From Archangium sp. (GTDB lineage Bacteria > Myxococcota > Myxococcia > Myxococcales > Myxococcaceae), in NCBI GenBank assembly GCA_016793525.1, contig JAEUJT010000315.1:1-7500 (forward strand): DNA of 7,500 bases, in the 5' to 3' direction. This document shows positions 1-6,002 of the stretch, piece by piece. The notes beneath the pieces were generated by a model that was given only the letters and a program-made list of their open reading frames with translations, did no database searches and was not told the origin of the DNA. The position numbers and the translations under genes are program-made. Each line of letters starts with the position of its first letter. Within the stretch, counting starts at the first letter, position 1.

Positions 1-1218
1 CACAGCGCCACGCCCACCGCCACCGAGACCGGAGCGATCGCGGTGTCGGCCGAAGACATTGAGCTGCTCAACAGCGAGGGCCTGCGCGACATCACCGCCG
101 ACGAGCTCGCCCGGCACGACGTCGACGGGCAGCACACCGAAGACACCACCGCCGAGGCGCGCGCCGAGCTCGCCCACGTGCTTCAAGCGCAGTTCGAGTT
201 GGGCGTCGACCGCTTCTGGGGCGCGCTGCTCAACGCCGCGGTGCTCACCCCGGAGCTGCGCGAGTCGTGCGTGCGCTCGTCGGCGCGGCTGGCCGAATCG
301 CTCGCGGCAGACGGCCGCTTCGAGCAGGCCATCGACTCGTTCCAGAAGCTGCTCGAGAACACCCGCACCGACACCATCAACGCCACCGAGCGGGTCGCCG
401 CGCTCAAGGAGTTCCGCGCGGCGATGACGTCAGACCGGGTGCTCGAGCAGCTCGTGCTCACGCTCGACGACAACGATCTGGCCCCCAAGGCCGAGGCCGC
501 CATTCGCAAGCTGGGCAAGGCCCTGGCCCAACGCGCGCGCGACTACGGCACCAAGCTGCGAACGCCCGCCGGCCGCAGCCGCCTCGAGACCCTCTCGGGC
601 ACGCTCGCCCCGGTGAGCGACGCGACCTACCGCAGCACCCCCTCGGCCATCGTGTCGGTGGGCATGGTGGCGCAGCTCGACCCCCGGGGGCTCCACACCG
701 CGCTCGAGACCTTCGAGCAACTGACCGTGTCTGACGCGCTCGAGGTCGTCACCCGCGCGCTCAACGTCAACGACGTGAACACCCGGCGCCTGGCCGCCTC
801 GAGGCTGAACCCCACGCTCGCCATGACGTTGCCGCGGGTGAAGCTGCACAAGAAGCTGACCGACGCCGACGCCACGGTGCGGTGGAGAGTCATCGAGCTG
901 CTCGGCGCCATCGAAGACCCGACCGCGCTGCCGCTGTTCAAGGCCATGTTGCAGAAGCCGATTCAAGAAGAAGAGCGCCAGGTCATCTACCGCGCCCTCG
1001 CGTCGATTCGCAGCCCGCAGTCACAGGCGATTCTGCTCGAGGAGCTCGCGTCGCAGAAAGACGTCAACACCCGGGTGGTGTGCATCGAAGCCCTGGGGAA
1101 CTTCAACACCCCGCTGGTGAAGAAGGCCATCGCCAGCGTCGCCGGCAAGCTCCTGGTGAGCCCCAAGCTGCGCAAGGTGGCCAGCGACGTGCTCGACCGC
1201 TTGGAGTCCGGCAAGTGA
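1..1218 (+). CDS. HEAT-repeat domain protein, 5' partial
   Basis: The reading frame is open from the first base and ends at TGA 1216-1218, giving 405 visible residues. Function is not recognised. HEAT repeats are protein-protein interaction scaffolds, and no catalytic motif is visible. The first 15 codons encode an Ala/Thr-rich stretch with GC-rich third positions, typical of a coding linker, so the gene probably starts upstream of the window. A GTG at 43-45 with GGAG at 31-34 is an alternative start that would give 391 residues. Residues about 30-200 are helical and TPR-like (a GRFEQAIDSFQKLL segment near residue 105). From about residue 230 to the end there are four or five HEAT-like helix pairs, for example DADATVRWRVIELLGAIEDP near 288 and VNTRVVCIEALGNF near 355. 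The protein appears soluble: no membrane segment is visible. Its stop overlaps the GTG start of the next gene, an HD-GYP-like protein, which suggests the two act together. Confidence 0.8.
   Translation, partial: HSATPTATETGAIAVSAEDIELLNSEGLRDITADELARHDVDGQHTEDTTAEARAELAHVLQAQFELGVDRFWGALLNAAVLTPELRESCVRSSARLAESLAADGRFEQAIDSFQKLLENTRTDTINATERVAALKEFRAAMTSDRVLEQLVLTLDDNDLAPKAEAAIRKLGKALAQRARDYGTKLRTPAGRSRLETLSGTLAPVSDATYRSTPSAIVSVGMVAQLDPRGLHTALETFEQLTVSDALEVVTRALNVNDVNTRRLAASRLNPTLAMTLPRVKLHKKLTDADATVRWRVIELLGAIEDPTALPLFKAMLQKPIQEEERQVIYRALASIRSPQSQAILLEELASQKDVNTRVVCIEALGNFNTPLVKKAIASVAGKLLVSPKLRKVASDVLDRLESGK
1203..1218 (+). promoter_or_regulatory. RBS and GTGA stop-start overlap
   Basis: GGAG at 1203-1206 lies eight bases before GTG 1215. 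The GTG shares bases with the TGA stop of the HEAT gene (1216-1218). This fixes the start of the HD protein and points to translational coupling. The open frame further upstream (back to 882) runs inside the HEAT gene and gives Arg/Pro-rich shadow sequence, so it is not used. Confidence 0.75.
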
Positions 1219-2549
1219 CCACCGCCCGGCCCATCGTTCTGCAGCAGGTGGCCCAGCTGCTCAAGGGCGCGCAGATGCACGCGCTGTCGAACCAGCTGCT
1301 GACCAACGGCATCAAGCAGGTCGCCGGCGTGGTGCGGGAATGCGCCGCCGAAGGGCCGGTGGTGTTGCTCTACGCGTCTGACGCGATGTTCGTGAACAAG
1401 CAGCTCGTCAACCAGGGGCCGGGCGTCGCACACAGCATCGAGGCCATGCGCAAGCTCTTCGAGCGGCTCAAGGTGCACGAGCTGTCGTTCGAGCCGAGCG
1501 CCGGCGAAAGCGAGATCACCGCGTTCCTCGCGCTGTTCCAGAAACACTGGCACGGCGGCACGCCAGAGAAGATGCGCGACGAGGCCGGCCCGATTCGCTT
1601 CCGCTCGTTGGGCCGCGACGAGATCGACGGCTTCGCCTCGGCCGGCATGATCGATCGGCGGCAGAACGTGCTGCGCGCCTACGCCCGCCTGGCCACGCTG
1701 ATGAAGGTGGTCGTCGACCACGCCCGAGAGCGCAAGCCGTTCAAAATCTCCCTCCTCCGCCGCGCCATTCAGCAGCTCTCCGAAGCCAGCACCGGGCACG
1801 AGTTCTTGCTCGCCGGTATCACCCGCTTCCCGAACCTCCAGGGCGAGCTGCACTTCCACCTCATGGCGGTGGGGGCGCTGGTGATGCTCATGGCCCGCCA
1901 GCTCGAGCTCCCGCGGCAGGCGCTCGTCGACCTGGTGCAGTCGGCGCTGCTGCACGACCTCGCCCGCTTCGACTTCAAGGCGGTCGGCGCCGACATCGAG
2001 GCGCGAAACCTGCTCTCGCTGCAGCTCCCGACCCGGTCGATGCAGAACGTCACCACCCTCGCCTTCACCCGCGAGGCGATGATCGCCGCCACCACCGCCT
2101 TCGAGAGCGCCCTGCCCGCCTCGCCCAGCGACCCGCTTTTTACCCCCGGTGCGGCCGCCCGGTTGATCGCGGTGCCTTCGTTCTTCAGCCGCCTCACCTC
2201 GCCCCAGCCTCCCCGGCGTGCCTTCGCGGCCGACCAGGCGCTGTCGATGATTCGGCGCCGGGCTGGCACGGTCTTCGACGACAACGTGGTGAAGCTGTTC
2301 ATCAGCACCGTCGGACTCTACCCGGTGGGCACCACCGTCCGGCTGTCTTCCGGCGAACTGGCGGTCGTGCTGCAAGTGCCGACTGACCCAGCCAACGGCA
2401 CGCGGCCGATGGTCAAGATCTTCCGCCTGGCCAACGGCAGCCCCACCGACGCGGTCATCGACCTGGCGACCGACCCGGGCCGGCGCATGGTCTCCGAGGC
2501 GGTCGACCTGGTGGAGAGCGTCAACCCGATGCCCTTCCTCCTGGCCTAG
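1215..2549 (+). CDS. Degenerate HD-GYP / HD-domain protein
   Basis: This 444-residue protein starts at GTG 1215, which overlaps the previous stop (GTGA) and has GGAG at 1203-1206, eight bases upstream. Residues 1-200 are a helical N-terminal region with no recognised domain. Residues about 205-380 resemble the HD-GYP superfamily: a His-containing first helix (ELHFHLMAVG, 211-220), the HD dyad in LLHDLARFD (245-253, H247 and D248), and the characteristic C-terminal part with RLIAV (316-320), SRLTS (325-329), FDDNVVKLF (354-362) and GLYPVGTTVRLSSGE (367-381). Active HD-GYP proteins also have HP, HHE, DGSGYP and a metal-binding Asp before the ALT..RPYR segment. Here those sites read LP, TTAFES, nothing, and PSFFSRLTSP, so most metal ligands are gone. 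It is probably cytoplasmic and probably not an active cyclic-di-GMP phosphodiesterase. Ligand binding or a scaffold role with the HEAT protein is inferred. An HDOD-type protein is a less likely alternative. Confidence 0.8.
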   Translation: MTTARPIVLQQVAQLLKGAQMHALSNQLLTNGIKQVAGVVRECAAEGPVVLLYASDAMFVNKQLVNQGPGVAHSIEAMRKLFERLKVHELSFEPSAGESEITAFLALFQKHWHGGTPEKMRDEAGPIRFRSLGRDEIDGFASAGMIDRRQNVLRAYARLATLMKVVVDHARERKPFKISLLRRAIQQLSEASTGHEFLLAGITRFPNLQGELHFHLMAVGALVMLMARQLELPRQALVDLVQSALLHDLARFDFKAVGADIEARNLLSLQLPTRSMQNVTTLAFTREAMIAATTAFESALPASPSDPLFTPGAAARLIAVPSFFSRLTSPQPPRRAFAADQALSMIRRRAGTVFDDNVVKLFISTVGLYPVGTTVRLSSGELAVVLQVPTDPANGTRPMVKIFRLANGSPTDAVIDLATDPGRRMVSEAVDLVESVNPMPFLLA

Positions 2550-2655
2550 ATTTTTTCGGCCCCGCAAAACGACTCGGGCCGCCACTCTGGAGTCAGAGCA
2601 GCGGCCCGCGATGTTGACCTGACGCGCGTGCCCGAAGGCGCTCAGCGCGTGCGGC
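2550..2655. other. Convergent intergenic spacer
   Basis: This is a 106-base gap between convergent genes with no coding sequence. Besides the main stem-loop at 2575-2608 it holds a T6 run at 2551-2556 just after the HD gene stop. A competing 6-bp stem, CGGCCC (2557-2562) with GGGCCG (2576-2581), shares bases with the main hairpin. A weaker pair, ACGCGC (2622-2627) with GCGCGT (2645-2650), lies just past the gltG stop, and an 8-base direct repeat GCGCGTGC occurs at 2624-2631 and 2645-2652. Confidence 0.6.
2575..2608. terminator. Shared convergent stem-loop terminator candidate
   Basis: Two nested perfect stems are visible: CGGGCCGC (2575-2582) pairs with GCGGCCCG (2601-2608), and CTCTG (2585-2589) pairs with CAGAG (2594-2598) around a GAGT loop. 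A symmetric CA/CA internal loop separates them. The hairpin sits between the ends of the HD gene (2549) and gltG (2656), so it could stop transcription from both sides. On the minus strand it is followed by a TTTT run four bases away. On the plus strand no T-run follows, so it is not a textbook intrinsic terminator in that direction. A terminator role is inferred from position and symmetry. Confidence 0.55.
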
Positions 2656-4122
2656 TTACTCGTCGCCGCCTTCGCCCGCGGCCTTGAAGATCCACGGGAA
2701 GGTGACGTTCACCACGCCGCCACCGGCCGGCTCAGGGAACTTCCACCGGCGAATGCGCTGAGCGATGCACGACTCGACGTTGGTGTTCGCCATCGACGAC
2801 TCGCTCACGTTGGCCTCAGACACGGCGCCGGAGGGGTCGATCGTCCACGCCACCGCGACCTTGCCTGCGAGCGTCGGGTTCTTCTGCAGCTCTTGCTCGT
2901 AACAAAACTTGATCTCGTTCTGGTGACGCTTGATCACCTTCATGATCACGTCTTTGTCGAGGCCGCCGACCACCTTGGTCGTGCCGGGAATGATGCGGGT
3001 GCTGTCTTTGCCGCGGCCACCGAGGTCGAGGGAGCCGTAACCGCCACCGCCGCGCCCACCGCCCTTGGTGCCCAAGCCACCCAGGCCGAGGCCCGTGCCG
3101 CCACCGCCCGAGCCGGAGCCACGCGAGCCCAAGCCGCCGACGCCCTGCGCATCGCCGACGCCAGCGCCGCCTTGGAGGCCACCCAACGCGTTGTTGATGC
3201 CCGTGCCCAAACCGCCCGGCCCGAAGACGTTCGAGGCCGCGCCGCCGCCGAACATGCCGGCCATGAGCTGACTGACCTTCTTGCGGTCTTCTTCACGCTT
3301 GTTCGCGTCGACGACCGGCGCGCCCTTCTTCGAGGGGTCGGCTTGGTCCTTCTTCGCGTCTTGCTTGCCGAACTTGCCTTCTTTCTCCTTCGCCTTGGCG
3401 CCTTCGGCCACGCCGGACAAGTCCTTGAACTTCTTCACTTCTTGCTTCTTCTCCGGCTTCACCACCATCTTCACGTATTTGGAGGGGTTGCCGAAGATGT
3501 CGTCGCCGTCGCTGCCGTCGCCGACCGGCGTCAGCACCATGGCCGCAACCAAGGCGATGAACGCCATGATGCACATGGAGACGATCTTGAAGAACGTGAA
3601 GTCGTGCTCTTCGAAGGTGTTGAGCGTCACCGCCGCCGTCGGGCGCACGTAGCGCACCACGAAGGCCACGTCGTCGAACGACACCTGCGCGCGGTCGTGC
3701 AGCCCGAGCTCGACCGCGTCGGCCTTCACGCCGCCGTTCGCCGCCTTGAGCTTGCCGTCGCTCTTGAGCTGCTCCTTCGTCTTGTGCGTGTCGCCCTTCG
3801 ACGTCAGCACCACGTCGGCGTCAGACGGCACGTTGACGACCGCGGAGTTCCCCGCCGAAGCCGCCAGCGGGAAGCTCTGCCCCATGCCCGCGGAGAACAC
3901 CGCAAACGCGTTGTCGGGGCCTTCGCCGACGAGCACCTGCTGGTTGTCGCGGAAGTGCTGGACGCTGATCAGGGTGTCGCCCCACAGGAGCGCCACCTGC
4001 AGCGACTTCTCGGTCTCGGTGGGAATCGCCTCGGGAGGCAGCGGGGCGTTGAACAGGGCGGCCGCGTTGCGACCGGTGCCTGCCAAGCCCTTCTGCGGAG
4101 AGTTTTTACTGGATTTCGTCAT
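2656..4122 (-). CDS. gltG: Gliding motility protein GltG (PglI), TonB-like
   Basis: This 488-residue inner-membrane protein matches GltG/PglI of the Myxococcus Agl-Glt gliding machine, where it links the cytoplasmic and motor side to periplasmic and outer-membrane Glt proteins. Start ATG 4122 has GAGGA just upstream. Residues 38-160 form a beta-rich cytoplasmic domain resembling the degenerate FHA-like domain of AgmX/PglI proteins (QVLVGEGPDNAFAV at 62-75, LHDRAQVSFDDV at 141-152). One membrane helix spans about 177-199. A Lys/Glu-rich periplasmic stretch follows (217-285), then a Gly-rich linker (about 291-371). The C-terminal AgmX/PglI TonB-like domain spans about 385-480. It carries KFCYEQEL (C407), SGAV (431-434), SCIAQRIRRWKFPEP (C452) and VNVTFPWIF (471-479). 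The two Cys probably form a disulphide. It is the last gene of the minus-strand unit, 61 bases after gltF. The sporulation Nfs paralogue is an alternative, but the D-E-F-G order favours Glt. Confidence 0.85.
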   Translation of the reverse strand: MTKSSKNSPQKGLAGTGRNAAALFNAPLPPEAIPTETEKSLQVALLWGDTLISVQHFRDNQQVLVGEGPDNAFAVFSAGMGQSFPLAASAGNSAVVNVPSDADVVLTSKGDTHKTKEQLKSDGKLKAANGGVKADAVELGLHDRAQVSFDDVAFVVRYVRPTAAVTLNTFEEHDFTFFKIVSMCIMAFIALVAAMVLTPVGDGSDGDDIFGNPSKYVKMVVKPEKKQEVKKFKDLSGVAEGAKAKEKEGKFGKQDAKKDQADPSKKGAPVVDANKREEDRKKVSQLMAGMFGGGAASNVFGPGGLGTGINNALGGLQGGAGVGDAQGVGGLGSRGSGSGGGGTGLGLGGLGTKGGGRGGGGYGSLDLGGRGKDSTRIIPGTTKVVGGLDKDVIMKVIKRHQNEIKFCYEQELQKNPTLAGKVAVAWTIDPSGAVSEANVSESSMANTNVESCIAQRIRRWKFPEPAGGGVVNVTFPWIFKAAGEGGDE

Positions 4123-4127
4123 GCCAT

Positions 4128-4145
4128 TCCTCGCACCCGCGTGCG
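4128..4145 (-). promoter_or_regulatory. gltG RBS with abutting hairpin
   Basis: On the minus strand the GAGGA Shine-Dalgarno (plus-strand 4128-4132) lies five bases before ATG 4122. Immediately upstream is a GC-only-closed stem CGCAC-GCGG-GTGCG (4132-4145) whose last base is the first G of the Shine-Dalgarno. The stem could tune ribosome access to gltG. That role is inference; the sequence shows only the stem and the overlap. Confidence 0.4.
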
Positions 4146-4183
4146 CCTCACTGCGACCCTTTGAAATTTTCTGTGACTTCGAC

Positions 4184-4441
4184 TTACAGGTTGTCGACCG
4201 ACTTCTGCAGCTCGGGGTTGAAGTTGTCGCGAACCTTGATCAGCGTCTTGAACGTCGTCTTCTTCTTGGAGATTGCGTAGCTGCCCTCAGGCTTCGTCAA
4301 TTCACCTTCGACGGCGACGTCGGTGAAGTCGATGACCGTCTTCTTGCGGAACACCGTCTTGTCGGCTTCGCGCACGACCTTGTCTTCGGCGACCGCGACC
4401 GCTGCCACTGCCATCACCACCGCAAACGTGAACCGCATCAT
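4184..4441 (-). CDS. gltF: Small secreted gliding motility protein GltF (CglF)
   Basis: This is an 85-residue precursor. The start at ATG 4441 is fixed by GAGGAG seven bases upstream and by the signal peptide that follows: MMRFTF, a hydrophobic core AVVMAVAAVAV, and a probable signal peptidase I site AVA|ED after residue 18. The mature protein has about 67 residues, is charged, has no Cys and no recognised domain, and ends DNFNPELQKSVDNL. Size, secretion signal and position between the TPR lipoprotein and the TonB-like protein match GltF (also called CglF) of M. xanthus, a periplasmic or envelope component needed for gliding. The name rests mostly on gene order because the protein is short. 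A longer in-frame start at 4516 adds an Arg-rich extension that would bury the signal peptide and is not preferred. Confidence 0.8.
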   Translation of the reverse strand: MMRFTFAVVMAVAAVAVAEDKVVREADKTVFRKKTVIDFTDVAVEGELTKPEGSYAISKKKTTFKTLIKVRDNFNPELQKSVDNL

Positions 4442-4446
4442 GCTGA

Positions 4447-4454
4447 ATCTCCTC
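4447..4454 (-). promoter_or_regulatory. Strong RBS of gltF
   Basis: GAGGAGAT on the minus strand (plus-strand 4447-4454) is a near-perfect Shine-Dalgarno. Its GAGGAG core ends seven bases before ATG 4441. It decides between two adjacent ATG codons (4441 and 4438) and the distant in-frame start at 4516, in favour of 4441. Confidence 0.7.
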
Positions 4455-4526
4455 ACTTCAAACTCGTGATGCCGAGGTATCGACAACGCACTGCGCCTTC
4501 TGGTTCCAGGCCCCAAAGGGCGGCGG

Positions 4527-4556
4527 ATACTAAGGGATTCTCAAGACCCTTGTCAC
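4527..4556 (-). promoter_or_regulatory. Candidate sigma70-type promoter for gltF-gltG
   Basis: In the 124-base gap between gltE and gltF, reading the minus strand, GTGACA (plus-strand 4551-4556; 5 of 6 to TTGACA) is followed after 18 bases by TAGTAT (4527-4532; 4 of 6 to TATAAT). Transcription would start roughly 80 bases before the gltF ATG. The other gaps in the unit are shorter (36 and 61 bases), so this is the most likely place for an internal promoter. A partly overlapping AAGGG...CCCTT inverted repeat (4533-4552) lies between the two boxes and could be an operator or a weak attenuator. Confidence 0.35.
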
Positions 4557-4565
4557 CCTGGGCGC

Positions 4566-5966
4566 CTACGGCTTGGCCGCCTCCGGCTTGGCTGGAGTCT
4601 CTCCGCCGCTCGCCGGTGCCGCAGGAGCAGGGGTCGCCTCAGGCGCCGGAGTGGGCGCGGGAGCCGCCGCAGGGGCTGAGGCCGGGGCCGCAGGAGCTGC
4701 CGCAGCATCGGGCGCCGGTGATTGGGCCTCTTGCGCCGCCGCGTCGTCAGACACCTTGTCGAGCATCGAGGGGCCAGTGGGCTGCTTCGGCTTCTCCTTG
4801 GTCTCGACCGGCGCCGCAGCGGGCTGACCGCTCTTCTGCATCGCGACGATGCCCTTGACCTTGGTGTCGATGGCCTGCTGCTCGGCGCTCGCGGTCGACG
4901 GCAAGCCCTTGCACTGCTCAAAGAAGGTCAGCGCCTTGTCCCACGACGACTTGTCAGACGCGTAGGCCCACGCGGCGCCGCACACGGCATCGGGCTGCCC
5001 GGCCTTCAGCGCGAGCACCCGCTCGAACACCTCGCCGGCCTTCACGCCCTTCTTGGAGTCGCGGCCCTTCTGCCCGTCGAGCGAGAAGGCGTACGCCAGG
5101 AAGCCCTCGTACGACGACGGGTCGAGCTCGACCACGCGGGAGAGCGTCTGCTCCGCCGTGGGGTAGTCGCGGTAGCCAAGCGCCATGGCGCCGATGTTGA
5201 AGAGGCTGGGCGCGAAGTTCTTGTTCAAGCCGACGGCCTTCTGAAATTGGCCCAGCGCGAGGCGGCGCTCATCGAGCTTCAGGTAGATGAGGCCCAAGTT
5301 GTTATAAACACCGGGATCTTTGTCATCGAGCTTCTTGGCGTTGGCCGAGATGAACTCCGCCAGGCGGTAGTTCCCCTGGTCGAAGTAGATGAGCGCGAGG
5401 TTCTTGTACGCGTCGGGGTTGTCTTTTGTGCGCGACAGCAGCTTGCGCGCCGTGCCTTCGGCCAGGTCGTACTTCTTGGCCAGCCGGTAGGCGACCGTGA
5501 GGTTGTTGTTGAGCTCGACGTCGAACTCGTTGCCGAGCGCCTTGAGCGCCTCTTCGTAGAGCGCGATGGCCTCGGTGAACTTGTCTTGCAGGCGATACAC
5601 CTTGCCCAGGTTGAGCACGGTGGGCTTGTGCTTCGCGTCGAGCGCGCGCGCCGCCTCGTAGTGCTTCTGCGCATCGGCCAACCGCCCCTGACGCTCGGCG
5701 ATCAGGCCGAGGTTGAACTGGGTCTGCAGGTTCGACGGCACCTTCTCGGCGACCTTGGTGAAGGCGGTGCGCGCCTCGTCGAGGTCGCCTTTGTCGAACG
5801 CCGCGACACCGCGCTCGAAGTTCTCACGTGGGCCCGGCTCTTTTGGCGGAGGCGGCGCAGTGTCGACCGCCACCGGCTTGACCTCTTCCTTCGCCGTGGC
5901 GCAAGCCGCCATGGTGGCCAGCGCGATGACTCCGAGCACCCGCGACAGTGGGAACGAGCGCGACAT
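4566..5966 (-). CDS. gltE: Gliding motility TPR lipoprotein GltE (AglT)
   Basis: This 466-residue precursor matches the TPR lipoprotein GltE/AglT of the gliding machine. The chosen start, ATG 5966, has AGAGGT eight bases upstream and gives a classic lipoprotein signal: MSRSFPLSR, core VLGVIALAT, lipobox MAAC with acylated C22 and Ala at +2. By the usual Lol rule this favours the outer membrane, facing the periplasm. An in-frame ATG at 5999 would add 11 residues. A Pro-rich spacer (about 36-46) leads into about eight TPR or TPR-like units (roughly 47-355), for example ENFERGVAAFDKGDLDEART (48-67) and PGVYNNLGLIYLKLDERRLA (218-237). The C-terminal tail from about 381 is Ala/Pro-rich low complexity. 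TPRs are protein-binding scaffolds; in M. xanthus GltE contributes to periplasmic/outer-membrane assembly of Glt complexes. It lies 36 bases after gltD and probably shares its transcript. Confidence 0.9.
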   Translation of the reverse strand: MSRSFPLSRVLGVIALATMAACATAKEEVKPVAVDTAPPPPKEPGPRENFERGVAAFDKGDLDEARTAFTKVAEKVPSNLQTQFNLGLIAERQGRLADAQKHYEAARALDAKHKPTVLNLGKVYRLQDKFTEAIALYEEALKALGNEFDVELNNNLTVAYRLAKKYDLAEGTARKLLSRTKDNPDAYKNLALIYFDQGNYRLAEFISANAKKLDDKDPGVYNNLGLIYLKLDERRLALGQFQKAVGLNKNFAPSLFNIGAMALGYRDYPTAEQTLSRVVELDPSSYEGFLAYAFSLDGQKGRDSKKGVKAGEVFERVLALKAGQPDAVCGAAWAYASDKSSWDKALTFFEQCKGLPSTASAEQQAIDTKVKGIVAMQKSGQPAAAPVETKEKPKQPTGPSMLDKVSDDAAAQEAQSPAPDAAAAPAAPASAPAAAPAPTPAPEATPAPAAPASGGETPAKPEAAKP

Positions 5967-5974
5967 CGTGAACG

Positions 5975-5980
5975 ACCTCT
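5975..5980 (-). promoter_or_regulatory. RBS choosing the gltE start
   Basis: AGAGGT on the minus strand lies eight bases before ATG 5966. The upstream alternative ATG 5999 has only GGGGAG about ten bases away, inside the end of gltD, and would lengthen the signal peptide n-region by 11 residues. The inner start fits the lipoprotein signal better. Confidence 0.55.
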
Positions 5981-6002
5981 GATTCGTGTGGCGTGACATG
6001 GC

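Noticed and set aside
882..1214. N-terminal extension of the HD protein into the HEAT gene
   Set aside because: The extension is Arg/Pro/Gln-rich shadow sequence, and the GTG at 1215 has a good ribosome site and a classic stop-start overlap.
987..2585. Long minus-strand open frame (532 codons) opposite the HEAT and HD genes
   Set aside because: It is an antisense shadow of GC-rich third positions: Arg/His/Gly/Val-rich, no recognisable domain, and it spans the junction of two well-supported plus-strand genes.
3010..3252. Repetitive GC-rich stretch as a DNA repeat or CRISPR-like array
   Set aside because: The repetition is only codon-level Gly repeats inside gltG. There are no regularly spaced identical repeats or spacers.
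2893..4164. Plus-strand open frame (423 codons) opposite gltG
   Set aside because: Composition is Arg/His/Leu/Ala-biased with no motifs, while the minus strand encodes a clear membrane helix and TonB-like domain.
4442..4516. 25-residue N-terminal extension of gltF
   Set aside because: It is Arg-rich, lacks a ribosome site and would bury a clean signal peptide. GAGGAG before ATG 4441 decides the start.
4722..5996. Plus-strand open frame (424 codons) opposite gltE
   Set aside because: It is the mirror of the TPR gene in a high-GC genome: Leu/Arg/Val-rich and without domain signatures.
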